Assembly: GCF_026151205.1 (NCBI RefSeq)
Contig: NC_087076.1
Coordinates: 12,447,675-12,511,674 of the forward strand
Length of the DNA stretch: 64,000 nucleotides
Source of the DNA: Bolinopsis microptera
Lineage: Eukaryota; Ctenophora; Tentaculata; Lobata; Bolinopsidae
Direction: 5' to 3'
In this document: positions 1 through 13,100 of the stretch, piece by piece
Numbering within the stretch: the stretch's first letter is position 1
How the letters are laid out: each line of letters starts with the position of its first letter
The notes under the pieces: model-generated
Database searches by the model: none
What the model saw: only the letters and a program-made list of their open reading frames with translations
What the model was told of the DNA's origin: nothing
Made by a program: the position numbers and the translations under genes

Positions 1-905
1 TCTCTCCTCAATCCTGATCAGCTTATAAACTGCCAGTAACTCCACAGTGCCACCCTGATCCCGCGGCTGGTGCTGTGTGACACCAACAAATAGCCTCAAA
101 AACTAATAAGATCACATGTAGGAGCAATCAGGGGAAGGTGTGTCGGGTAGACACCGGAATCCGGATGTGAGCTGAGATCAATGAGAAGGATAATGAGGGC
201 TGGAGCCCTATTAGTGCTCAACACTTTCTATAACCCCTCCTGATATGTCTTTCAAAAACCCAGCTCCCTGATATGTCTTCAGCACACTGTTGTTCTTACT
301 TTCTCACTGCTCTGTCGTGTTCAAACATACTTTCCAAAGTGCTGTTCTATAGAATAAGCATAACATTTTTGTTGTTGTTGATACGCTTAATGCAGTGCTG
401 GTGTGTCCCCTGTACTGTATATATATATATATATATATACTATATAGTATACTGATTGATACCTGTTAATTAGTAGAACACGCAGGAACCTTGCTCCTCT
501 TATTACATAATTATGCGAGGTATCAACTCCTAACTGAATTAGGATCTAGAAATATTGCAACTGAGCGTTCCAAGATGGGTCTACAGATTCGGGTGATAAC
601 AAAGCGGTTTTGTCTGATCCAGTCCGTGCAACAATGTGACAGACTGTACTACGGTCAACAGAATACGTGCAAACTGTGCGGCAATGATACACCAGGATCG
701 TTATTGTAAGGAATCGTTACTTTGACATTCAACTTCCCTTATTCGTCGCCCGTTTCTTGGACTTGCAGACTCTCTGTCTGATTAGCTGTGAGATAAGATG
801 ATTACTTTTAATGCAATATTATGCAGATTAGTTAGCTGTTGAACATTTCCATGAAGGCAAAAGGGGCTTAATGAGTCGATTATTTTAACAAAGTATGCCA
901 ACCCC
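1..905. other. intergenic, no gene seen
   Basis: I see no open reading frame with coding character here. The only simple-sequence feature is a TA dinucleotide microsatellite at about 418-447. The short open frames (for example 491-709) have no recognisable domain and no splice context. Confidence 0.5.
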
Positions 906-918
906 TCACCCGGGTCTT

Positions 919-2908
919 GAAACTCCAGGGTAACAATATCTCCAGAGTAACAATATCTCCAGGGTAACAATATCTCCAGGGTAACAATAACTCCAGGGTA
1001 ACAATATCTTCAGGAACAATATCAGGGTAACAATATCTCCAGGGTAACAATATCTCCAGGGTAACAATATCTCCAGGGTAACAATATCTCCAGGGTAACA
1101 ATATCTCCAGGGTAACAATATCTCCAGGGTAACAATATCTCCAGGGTAACAATATCTCCAGGGTAACAATATCTCCAGGGTAACAATATCTCCAGGGTAA
1201 CAATATCTCCAGGGTAACAATATCTCCAGGGTAACAATATCTCCAGGGTAACAATATCTCCAGGGTAACAATATCTCCAGGGTAACAATATCTCCAGGGT
1301 AACAATATCTCCAGGGTAACAATATCTCCAGGGTAACAATATCTCCAGGGTAACAATATCTCCAGGGTAACAATATCTCCAGGGTAACAATATCTCCAGG
1401 GTAACAATATCTCCAGGGTAACAATATCTCCAGGGTAACAATATCTCCAGGGTAACAATATCTCCAGGGTAACAATATCTCCAGGGTAACAATATCTCCA
1501 GGGTAACAATATCTCCAGGGTAACAATTTCTCCAGGGTAACAATAACTCCAGGGTAACAATATCTCCAGGGTAACAATATCTCCAGGGTAACAATATCTC
1601 CAGGGTAACAATATCTCCAGGGTAACAATATCTTCAGGGTAACAATATCTCCAGGGTAACAATTTCTCCAGGGTAACAATAACTCCAGGGTAACAATATC
1701 TCCAGGGTAACAATATCTCCAGGGTAACAATATCTCCAGGGTAACAATATCTCCAGGGTAACAATATCTCCAGGGTAACAATATCTCCAGGGTAACAATA
1801 TCTCCAGGGTAACAATATCTCCAGGGTAACAATATCTCCAGGGTAACAATAACTCCAGGGTAACAATATCTCCAGGGTAACAATATCTCCAGGGTAACAA
1901 TATCTCCAGGGTAACAATATCTCCAGGGTAACAATATCTCCAGGGTAACAATATCTTCAGGGTAACAATATCTCCAGGGTAACAATATCTCCAGGGTAAC
2001 AATATCTTCAGGGTAACAATATCTCCAGGGTAACAATATCTCCAGGGTAACAATATCTCCAGGGTAACAATATCTCCAGGGTAACAATATCTCCAGGGTA
2101 ACAATATCTCCAGGGTAACAATATCTCCAGGGTAACAATATCTCCAGGGTAACAATATCTCCAGGGTAACAATATCTCCAGGGTAACAATATCTCCAGGG
2201 TAACAATATCTCCAGGGTAACAATATCTCCAGGGTAACAATATCTCCAGGGTAACAATATCTCCAGGGTAACAATATCTTCAGGGTAACAATATCTCCAG
2301 GGTAACAATTTCTCCAGGGTAACAATAACTCCAGGGTAACAATATCTCCAGGGTAACAATATCTCCAGGGTAACAATATCTCCAGGGTAACAATATCTCC
2401 AGGGTAACAATATCTTCAGGGTAACAATATCTCCAGGGTAACAATTTCTCCAGGGTAACAATAACTCCAGGGTAACAATATCTCCAGGGTAACAATATCT
2501 CCAGGGTAACAATATCTCCAGGGTAACAATATCTCCAGGGTAACAATATCTCCAGGGTAACAATATCTCCAGGGTAACAATAACTCCAGGGTAACAATTT
2601 CTCCAGGGTAACAATATCTCCAGGGTAACAATATCTCCAGGGTAACAATAACTCCAGGGTAACAATATCTCCAGGGTAACAATAACTCCAGGGTAACAAT
2701 AACTCCAGGGTAACAATATCTCCAGGGTAACAATATCTCCAGGGTAACAATATCTCCAGGGTAACAATATCTCCAGGGTAACAATATCTCCAGGGTAACA
2801 ATAACTCCAGGGTAACAATAACTCCAGGGTAACAATAACTCCAGGGTAACAATAACTCCAGGGTAACAATATCTCCAGGGTAACAATATCTCCAGGGTAA
2901 CAATATCT
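919..2908. repeat. 17-bp minisatellite, roughly 117 copies
   Basis: A tandem array of a 17-bp unit, consensus AACAATATCTCCAGGGT, with almost no length variation. Copies differ mainly at a few positions, giving variant units in which ATATCTCC is replaced by ATATCTTC, ATTTCTCC or ATAACTCC. A block of four variants in the order TCTTC, TCTCC, TTCTCC, AACTCC recurs at about 1630-1690, 2276-2330 and 2411-2470, so part of the array is a higher-order repeat. The unit has no stop in any frame of the minus strand, and 17 is not a multiple of 3, so all three minus frames stay open for hundreds of codons. Those long frames are an arithmetic consequence of the repeat, not genes. Confidence 0.97.
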
Positions 2909-2910
2909 CG

Positions 2911-3744
2911 GTAAATTATCAATCATAATCGTACGATTTTGTAAGATGATCGTCCCAGATTTCTTTCGCCGAACACCAAATTTTGCCAGGAACGAGTCAA
3001 CAGAAAGTGGTTGTTCCTCTTTCAATTAAAAAAGTGAAAGTATTACCATTAAGTAAATTGATAAAGGTTACCGATGATAATTGATAAATCGAATTGAATA
3101 ACCGTAATCAACAATAGTAATTACGGACAATAGCATTGAATGATATGAATGAACAATATAAAATATCAACGTCAATGTCATGACTTATGTAGCCTCGCCA
3201 TCAATCATGCTAAGGAACGAGGTATCCTTCATACTTGTGCAATCTTCTATATCCACTTTTTTTAATTATATATAATTATATTTAATTATAACTTTGACGT
3301 CAATTAAATATAGTTAGTACGCTGTTACTAATGTCAAAGCTTTCAAATACGGCGTATTTACAAACTCAGAAGAATTCTTATTTTTTAAGGAAAATAAGAG
3401 CTTAATCATTTGTACTTTATCCTCGCAAGTGCGAAATATTCTTGATCCGACGACACATGTTTTCAATCATTCTCGTTGAGATAGAACCTTTTTTTTATTT
3501 TGTAGCGCCAAGGTTGTGTTCCTTATTCTAAAGTTAAAGAAAATTAAAGGCTCGCTTTTATATATGAAGATATGATATACCTATTTCTTTCTAAGTCAAC
3601 TGACTCTATTTGATATTCGTAATTTGCGGTACGAAATATGTTGATGACGTCAGCATCAAAGTATCAACAATCAAGGCTCATTATTCTAATCCAGATTTGA
3701 TGACGACATATCTGTGATGACGTCATATCTGCAACATTTCGCCA
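2911..3744. other. intergenic, no gene seen
   Basis: A+T-rich sequence with no supported gene. TGACGTCA-type palindromes occur at about 3645 and 3716. The minus-strand open frame entering the minisatellite from about 3025 starts with TTG and has no family match that I recognise. Confidence 0.4.
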
Positions 3745-3747
3745 GGG

Positions 3748-4030
3748 GCTAGGTGGCTGAGTGGTTAGAGCTTCCGCCTTTTGCGCAGAAGGTCCAGGGT
3801 TCGAATGCCAGTGTCATCTAATCTAGGGAGATAGCTAAGGATCCGTTGGATCTATCCGAAGTTACACATTTGTGTAATGTATCCTCGGTTGACTCAGCCG
3901 AATGATCGGAAGACCGTGATTCAGGGTTAAATGAGGAGGGGTCCTGCCAAGAAATCAACTAGAATCTTCTTCAGTACATCTACATTGTAGTGTACTTTAA
4001 ACATACTACTATGCTATACTATACTATTTC
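3748..4030 (+). mobile_element. tRNA-derived SINE candidate
   Basis: The 5' part looks like a tRNA: an A-box-like TGGCTGAGTGG at about 3760, then a B-box-like GGTTCGAATGC about 40 nt later, the spacing expected of an internal RNA polymerase III promoter. The acceptor stem does not close convincingly and the B box is imperfect, so I do not call a functional tRNA. About 170 nt of non-tRNA sequence follows, ending in a run of TACTATGCTATACTATACTA, which could be the 3' tail. This is the usual SINE layout (tRNA head, unrelated body, simple tail). A second copy would be needed to prove it. Confidence 0.5.
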
Positions 4031-6300
4031 TGAAAAACTCTACTCTAATCCCCGGTATTTCTTAGCTCTTTTGCATAACTTCCTTTTACTTTTTACTGAC
4101 TTATAGTCTGTAACCTAGACCCTGCAGCGACAACAACCTCCTCAAATCTACTTCCTAAAGTTATGTCACGTGACACGTCATTAGGCAATCAAATTCCGGC
4201 AAACGCTGAAATATCCCGCTATCAGTAGGTTTGGGTCTTCAGAAGACAAACAAAAATCTAATTAGATGTAGAAGATACCCCAGCGAGGGGCAGCATATAT
4301 AATAGTGTTTGCGTCAGTTTTGTAGTCTTGTGCTATATTTATATATATTAACCACAAAACCGTACTTTTGGTGTTAAAATTGATGTCGCTAGTGTGCACT
4401 GTGCACGAATGTGTACGTTAGGAGTGGTAATGTATCAGAAATGCATACTGTCGTGGTTTTCTCTGCACCTTTTATTTTCAGCCGTACAATGTCCGATCGA
4501 TCATGTAGCTCGCTTTTGTCCTGGACTGCGTATGATGCAGAATCCGTAGTTTTGTGGGCCTTTCCCCCTTATTCTTCGGAGCAGGACCTTTTTGTTTAGG
4601 CATGTGACACCTGGGGATGTGTGCTGGCAATTCTAGTGACACCTCACTAGAAAAAAAGTGCGATCTGAGTTCTTTTCTTCTTTTCATTCGAAAAATCCAA
4701 TTATTAATCAGTGAGTTTCACGACGTTAACCTCACGATTTCCAGTCTGAGAGAAAAATTAATTTATTACATTTTAACACGCCGAGTACTCGAACATTTCG
4801 CATAAAGATAAGAGATATAGAGGCGATTATTCAGGCTATTCAAGTTATTCATTTTGGCCATAGATGCAGCCATAGTACTAGACATGATCCTACGTACAAC
4901 TCAAAGCACCAATAATATGACTGTGTGAAAGGCTGACTTAAGCTAAATGCTGACTGCATAGGAGACAATTCCGTTAAGTTAAGAAAAATGTGCACTTCTA
5001 AAAGCTTGACGTAGCTATCATGCAGTCTGGTTTAACTTTCGTGTCTGTAATAGTAAAAATAAAACCAGAGCTTCTAGAAGGATGAAGATATGAAGCAGGG
5101 ACTGCAGTTAATCCGAGTAGACTGGCGATTGTTCAAAGCATGTCACGAGTTGTCCTGTGCTTAATCTAAATATGGTGGCACGTATCGTTTCTATATATGG
5201 TAAAGATTGTATTGATGGTGTTTAATTGTGAAGCGAGTTTGGAAGTATATTTTACGCGCTCTATTGCTTTGTTCGTTTATTGTCGGACTCCGTGACGGAC
5301 GTGACTCCTTGCTTTATCGTTTTAACTATTGTGGATTATTCGTTCCTATTAGCACGCGTTCTGAGGGCTAAATTTAACTTCCATGTGATCTAAATTTAGA
5401 CGGACTAAGGGGGAAGTTGTCAAGTTGTGGTGAAAGTTTAATAAATAACGTTAATTGCCATGGTACTGAGGAAGAGAGAGCTTGAGCCACTTGCAGAGAT
5501 GCCTGCTTGACAATCATGTGCCGGTTTATCTCCACTGACATCAACAAACGAGAACAAACATGGCTTCATGAAACCAGGAACTCCCAGTGAGGGAAGCAGG
5601 GGGTAAAGGGTGAGCGATCCTTACCAACTGTCGGAAGTGACACGTTATTTTGGTGATATAACTCACCAAATACTCACCCCACTCTCCGGATAAGAGGTGC
5701 CGTGACGTCACATGAGCTGAATAATGAATTGATCTCCTGTGCTACTCGGCAAAACAGGTGTGAAGCTGCGGGCTTTATCTATAAAAATGGCGAAATTTTC
5801 TAGAATAGACAATTATTTCGTGACCGGCCCGGTACGCTTTACAATCACATCTCCGATCTTGGGCTCCGTGCTACACAGCCGCAAATATCCAAGGATTTTG
5901 AATTCGAATTGTTCGTGTCGTCTATTGTCTGGTATTCCTCAATTCTGCAGAAACGGTGTTGACTCTTCTCCAATGTAACCTACCCGCATCTAATTGGTCG
6001 TGTACATCACAACATTGCCAGGATAGTATCAATGTGGACTATCTTTTCACTTCCTTTTTGATCATTTTGATTTTGTAATAATTCACAGTCAAAGTGTGCC
6101 AGTCTTTCGTTTCATGGAAATCTGCAAATGATGTTGATCAAGCCGTCAGTTCTAAAGCAAGATTTCCATAGTTAAAACAGCTGATTCTCGTCTGAACCCA
6201 GCCAAACTCTCCCATTCACAGAAGACATATTTCTGTTATCAAACTTCTCCAGAAGAGACCTTTAAATTGAAATTAATGCACCACCTTATACCCTTCCACT
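4031..6300. other. long intergenic stretch, no gene seen
   Basis: Open frames here are short, without domains or consistent splice context. Nothing supports a gene, an RNA gene or a recognisable mobile element. Confidence 0.4.
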
Positions 6301-6305
6301 TCCGC

Positions 6306-6575
6306 ACTTCCCCCGCACTTGTGTGAATTCAACATGAAGTTACATGATTCTTACCAACTATAGCTCCCCCGCACTTTTGTGAATTCAACATGAAGTTACC
6401 GGATCCTTACCAACTATAGCTCCCCCGCACTTTTGTGAATTCAACATGAAGTTACCGGATCCTTACCAACTATAGCTCCCCCGCACTTGTGTGAATTCAA
6501 CATGAAGTTACCGGATCAACTATAGCTCACCCGCACTTTTGTGAATTCAACATGAAGTTACCGGATCCTTAACTG
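6306..6575. repeat. 56-bp tandem repeat, five copies
   Basis: The segment from CCCCCGCACTT through GAATTCAACATGAAGTT is repeated with GAATTC at 6325, 6381, 6437, 6493 and 6543. The spacing is exactly 56 bp three times, then 50 bp because the last interval has lost a few bases. Copies differ by only a few substitutions, implying recent expansion. It is non-coding as far as I can see. Confidence 0.93.
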
Positions 6576-6914
6576 CTTCCCTATTAACAGCAGGCCAAGA
6601 ACCCCACACTTGTACAGTTTGACTACCAGTCCGGCAATCAATGATCTCCCCTCTTGTTGGAACGATGTGCGCCTTACAGTGACTTGTACATAAAATCGGG
6701 ACGAAGTTCAATAATAGGTGGGTCGGTGTGACAGTGCCCACCCAAAGCATAGAACGGCTCGATACCCTGTCTACTTCAAGATACTGCAGTCCTTTGCGTG
6801 TTCTATCTTCCCCTGCCTCAACCCTTGCACTGCTCACCTCGCTATTTGGACTTTTGCCAGCCGTTTAGTAGTATATCACCTTCATTTTCTAGCTAGCTGT
6901 GTTAATTTTGTTCT

Positions 6915-7140
6915 TATATTAGGACGCAATGAAACTAACGGACCACGATGTATGGGGACTTGCCTGTGCCACCCCATGGCAACATTAAAATATATCGACT
7001 CTGTTACATTGTTTCCTGTTAACACAAAACTCCGTTACAAATTGAACTTGGATCTGGCAATACTTTACTATTGCATTCCAAAACCAGCCGATCGTATTTA
7101 TTCTCTTCTTGCATTCCATTATAAAAGTTGTAGTTAAACT
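6915..7140 (-). mobile_element. LINE 3' fragment (minus orientation)
   Basis: The stretch beginning TATTAGGACGCAATGAAACT and running through the CCACGATGTATGGGGACTTG segment to the AATACTTTACTA segment is the reverse complement of about 31700-31850. That second copy continues from the decayed 3' end of a CR1-like reverse transcriptase ORF. This is therefore most likely the 3' untranslated part of a LINE family, inserted in the opposite orientation just upstream of the proprotein convertase gene. Confidence 0.65.
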
Positions 7141-7194
7141 TAAACTTAAATTTAGTATTCCGGTAATTACTAACATATATTGCTCTTACAGGTT

Positions 7195-10100
7195 ATGAAT
7201 AGGCTAGAATTGTCGATATTGCTGTTATTAAATGTATTTGTATCTACTGTATGGTCGATGGGTTGGCTCATTGACCTAAAACACGGCGGCCACAGGGCTG
7301 CTAACAAAATCGCCAATAAATATAACCTAGTTAATAGAGGAAATGTAAGTAAATTCTACATTTTATACGCTGATCATATTTTTGTTTCTCGTCTATCATT
7401 TAAAATTATTCGTCTAAACTTTAAATAGAGCCGGCAGTTCGATTACTGTTCTAATTTTGCCGTTTAGATCATCATCAATATGTTTTGACAAAATGTCCAT
7501 ATTTTTAAATAGTCAGAATTTAATTAACTGTCCTAGTAAACTTAAAGGAGGAGAAAGTTAACTTTTGGACAACTTTTAAAGACCATCTAAAAGACCCCAT
7601 CTTAGAATTTGATCATGTTTCAGAGAGGTGGTCTACGACACATATTCCTCCTCGAAACGAAGTCTGACGACTATAGAAGTAGACGGAGAAGGGATACATC
7701 TCTTCCCTACAGAAGTAGAGATGAAATGATTCATGACATAACAAATCAGATTTTCCACGAAAAAAATGTGGTATTTGCCGAGGTTAACAGGCAGAACCTG
7801 AGCAGAAAAGTAAGAGGAATATACCATCCTGACTCGAGAAGACCGGGAGGAGGGTCCAGTAGACACACGAGAGGAGCGTTCAATCCTGACGAGTGCTGTG
7901 ATTTTAACGATCCGGAGTATAATAAGCAGTGGTATTATGTAAGTAGGTTCTTTCTTTCTGGACAGTACTTACTTACTTACTTGTACTTGAAAAGGTCTCC
8001 TCCTAGTCGTTGGAGTGGCCTGCACCACATAGTAACTCCTTTTTTGCTGCATCCTCCCGGACACATGACAAATAGTTTTTCCGAGGTCTACCTCTTGACC
8101 TTCTGGACAGAGAACCTGGACAGAGAACCTTTAAAACCTTAGTTATTAGTGCCATTAGTGTTGACCCCTTTAATTGCCATGTTGTCGAGAATCCTCGCGG
8201 TGACATACTATACAAATTAATACGGTTATCGGGTTATAGGTTCAGAATCAAGCTAAATAAAATAGTCTCTTGTCGCACTTATTCCAGGGTGTCTTATAAT
8301 TTCAGCCACAGTAACTGTTAGAACTACACGACCAGCTGAACAGATATATTCCTTAAATGTACCAAAAGGGGATGGAAATAATAGGTGCTCATCCAGGATT
8401 ATTCTAGAACGCGAGCCGTTTGAACTTAGATGAATTGATCTTCCCTTTTTAAGGATTATAAATTATCTTTTCATCCTATAATAAGCGACGTCATCATGGT
8501 GACGTCATAATACTAGTGACGTCATAATACTAGTGACGTCATCATGATGACGTCATCATAGTGACGTCATAAAACTAGTGACGTCATCATAGTGACGTCA
8601 TAATACTAGTGACGTCATAATACTAGTGACGTCATAATACTAGTGACGTCATAATACTAGTGACGTCATAATACTAGTGACGTCATAATACTAGCTACAT
8701 TTACAGCGCAGGTAATCCCATAGCCGTGACAGGGTGCAAACATTCAATTTTCCATCTCATTGGAGATAGGATATCGCTTAGCACGGTCCTAGGACAGAGA
8801 CCTACCATAAAAAACATGATTAGATTTGACCAAAGCCGGTAACATGCTTTATCGTATCACCAAAACCGAGCTCATTCGTAGTGGTACGGCGTAAGGGAAT
8901 TACAACTAGTAAGGGGATTACAACTAGGCTAGCTGTATTATTATACCCTCTCTCTGATAACCAGTTTACACTAACAGAACTATCTTGCGGCCAGGCCTGA
9001 TTTCCTGTCGTTACGGTAAAGACATCACCGGACGTTCAGGACAGATTAAACTTGTTACCGAACACAGAGCCAAATTATCAACTAATAAATGTTGTGGCGG
9101 AAGGACAAATTATGGTCATAAAAACTAGCTGTCAATATCTAGTTATTCCTGAGATTTTCTTACAATTCTTTGGTTTTATTTCAGCGTAACAATCTGAGGC
9201 TTGACATGAACATTGAGGGAGCGTGGAAACAAGGGATTACTGGAAGAGGAGTTAAAGTTACAATTCTAGATGACGGTGGGTAGGTTACAAAAACAGTAAC
9301 ATTTACTATGGAACATTTGACAGTAACTTAAAGTCTGTTCAGATTTCTGGAACATCAGCTTTTTTAAATACCTACAAAATTATAATTTTAAAATGATAAA
9401 TAAAGTAAATAAATAAGTATCTAGATAATTCAACTAAAGCAGAGATTCTTTAGCCTATAGAGAGCATGACGTCATGCAAGGGCCCATATCTACTGTAATT
9501 GTTTAGTGTTATACGTTATTACCCTACCATTTTTTTAATTATATATATATATCAGTAAATTACTTAAACAATAAACTTGTGGCATGTTGCTGACTGTCCA
9601 TTTAAACCACAGGTGTAGAAAGAACGCACGATGACCTGAAGGATAACTGGGACGCAGATGCCAGCTATGATTTCAACGATAACGATTTGGATCCTTCCCC
9701 TAGAATGACTGACGACTCAGAGAATATGTAAGTGGTAGAAATCTTTTCACGTTTATCATTCCTATTTTTAACACTATCCTTAACCATCAACGTAACGCAT
9801 CGAGGAATCCGATTCATTCTAAAGTAAGTAAGGTCAAAGTGTTTGACCCTGAATGATTGTTAAGCTGTTAATGTTAAATTCTTTGATGTAGTATCATCAG
9901 GACTCTGGTCCCCAATTACTGGAACCAAATGATGCCTACTGAAGAGACTTTTAATGCCAAGATTTTGAAAGTCAAAGGGTATATTCAATCTTCATTTATG
10001 GGTCACTTTAAATGGGCAGCAATAGTGATAAGCACTGTGCATTTACTTTGCAATTTTTTAAATTAGCAGATAAGGGCACCTTTAAAAGCATCTCATTAAC

Positions 10101-13100
10101 CACGTACGGTAGTAGATTGTGGTTAAACTTTAAGAATAAATCGGAGCATCTTAAAAGTTTAAGATGCTCCGATTGAATGACCATTCAAAAATACCTCTGG
10201 GACTTTAATACCAATCTAACCGCCAACTTAGCCTTTCAAAGCACCATTTATTCTGCGTTACCTCAACTTGAGCAATTTATATCCGATAGCTTTTAAAGTA
10301 AAAATAGCATGTGCTTGCCATGGTTTTTCGTAAAAACAAAATCCGCGTGGCGCGTGCATAATAGAATGCATATAAGAATAGTGTTACTTTAAATAACAAC
10401 CAGATTGCCTGTGGAGCAGTGTTTTAAAAATATGTGTCTGGAATGATGGAAGATTCTCCATTTAGTCGAGCAATACACACTAACTTGTTAAGCCTGCTAA
10501 TATTTAACTAAAGCTGCATACTTTATTGTTAAATAAAGAGGTAACTACTTTTAAACTGGGACAATTGAATATAAATAGAGCCGCGTTTTCCATTTATAAA
10601 GCACATACAACTCATTAAAAGAGACGTTTTTCCGGTTGAATGGGATAAATTAAATGTTATATAGGTTTAAACACCCAGCAGTTTATTTATTCTAACGAAA
10701 TGTTTTGTCGGCAACGAGGGTAGCCATGCTAAACTATGACTAATATGTGTGATGGAAGCCTCCAACACTTTCACTTTCACTTTCACTTTCACTTGGAGAC
10801 TAATAGCTATTAGTTATCTCATGTACAGGCACGGAACAAGGTGTGCAGGACAAGTTGCAGCCTCGGCTAACAACACTAAATGTGGGGTGGGGGCCGCTTT
10901 CGAAGCAAACATAGGAGGTACGTTTCAGCTGCAACAATTTTATAATAATGATGAAGAATGCCGTTTATGTTAACGGCTTCATTTTTACTAACAAACTATG
11001 CAGATCTGTATGTTCAGATGTTACAAATGCGCTAAAATATGTAAAAAGCAGTCCATCTATATCTGCTCCTTTAGAAACCATATTGTAACAATTCAGGTAT
11101 TAGGATGCTGGATGGTAGAATATCCGACGAGGTAGAGTGTGATTCCATCGGCTTTAAACGAAACTACATTGATATCTACAGCATGTCTTGGGGGCCAGAC
11201 GATGATGGGAAAACTGTGGACGGTCCAGGAAGTTGCACCAAGACTGCTCTTAAGGAAGGTGCAAGAAAGGTACTTTTTTTAATACTCAAATTGAAATGAG
11301 ATAATGTAGAATTTGTGTTACTAACTTTATAGTGATAAGTCGTTTTTGCCAAGTTAGTGAGAATAATTCTCCGAATAAGGGAGCTATATTTAACTTGTTG
11401 AAAAGTATCATCAAAGGACTGCTAAGTAAAAACTCTCAGGGAAGACACGGCAAAGGTTCCATCTTCGTTTGGGCGAGCGGCAACGGCGGGAAAGCAAACG
11501 ACGACTGCAACCTAGACGGTTACGTGTCGAGTATCTACACCATCGCCATTAGTGCCATCTCATCGAGCGGGCTCTCGCCTTGGTACAGTGAGTCCTGTGC
11601 CTGCACCCTCGCCTCCGCTTACTCGTCCGGGTTTGGAAATGAGGATAAGATCCTGACGACAGATGTCCACAATACTTGCACTGATGAACACACAGGCACC
11701 TCCGCTGCAGCACCACTAGCAGTGGGCGTGCTCGCTCTAGTTCTTCAGGCTAAGTGAGATATTTAGCCTTAGAAGTGTTGTTTTACGATTAAACTTACTG
11801 GATATTTCATCGTAAGACAAGGGTACCCAATCTTAACCACAATTTGAGGATTAATATCGGTCAAAATTTGTGAATATTTCCGAGCTTTAGAATGAGGGGT
11901 TTAATCCATATAACCTGCAGTCCCGAACTGACGTGGAGGGATATGCAACACTTGATAGTGCGGACAGCCAGCAGGGTCTCCAATGACAGGGACAGTCAAT
12001 GGACTCGGAACGGAGCCGGTCACGAGTTTCATCCTAAACTCGGCTTCGGAGTTCTTGGTAATTTCAAATCATAAAATTTAGACTAGCACGTTTGATTGGA
12101 ACTTTGATATGCGCGAAGCAGTCAAACTGTGAAAATATGAGGTTAAATTATTGACTAACTGGGCCCACTTTGCTTCAGACGCAACAAAGATGGTAAACAT
12201 GGCGCGAAACTGGACGACAGTTCCCCAGCAGCGAAAGTGCATGGCCCTCAAAGTCAACCACACAAAGTAAGCATAAATCTCATCCTACGTTCAACCTTGT
12301 CCACGCATGGAACTAGGGTTGACAAATTTTAAAACGTTGACAGTTCTCCAACTATCGTCCCCAGGGTGGTACCACCGCTACGGATACTCAACATGAGGAC
12401 AACCATCCACCCCGAAGACTGCATGGACAAGTCGACTGGCAGATTTGGTAAGGACCACCTGAGCAAGCTCGAGCACGTGCAACTGTTCCTGACGATAAGT
12501 ACGCCCACCAGGGGGGACCTCTTGCTAAAGTTAGTTTCTCCAAGTGGAACAACCAGCAAACTTCTCAGCATGAGGCCTGAAGACAACGCAGAATCCAGTT
12601 CCAGGTACGTAGCACTTCGTTGATCAGAATGAATTTTCTTTATTAGATTTTGATTTGAAATTTAACAAACGGAGACAGCATGGTATAATCCTTTAGACAA
12701 CCCGACACTCTACAGGTTCTACAATAACAGGTCTGGCTTTAAGAATTGGGGCTTTATGACTGTTAATTTTTGGGACGAAGAACCCTATGGATGGTGGCAA
12801 TTACAGATCATCAATGCGAATGGAAACCCAAACCATAAACATACTCAGTGAGTACTAAACATAGATGAATAGGACTGGGAATTTATACCGATTACCTCGT
12901 AAGTTTTTATCATGGAACATGTTTACGATCAAGTCTTGAATTAAAACCAAATACAAGCCAAAATAAAGTACAGTTTGATGAAATCTAACATTTAAGACAC
13001 CATGTACGTTCTAGTTACAGAAGGAAAATTTCAGGATGCAACCAACCAAGCTTAAGAAGTTCAAGCTGATATTCTGGGGCTCCGGGGGAACATCCAGTTC

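Noticed and set aside
919-2908. CRISPR-like regular array
   Set aside because: Units are contiguous 17-mers without spacers, and the genome is eukaryotic.
880-3025. Several minus-strand open frames of 120-463 codons
   Set aside because: They are the 17-bp minisatellite read in different frames; the 17-residue period and absence of splice or start context show no gene. The extra N-terminal piece in the longest frame starts with TTG and matches nothing I know.
3748-3825. Functional tRNA gene (possible UUU anticodon)
   Set aside because: A and B boxes are present, but the acceptor stem does not close and the B box is imperfect; SINE origin fits better.
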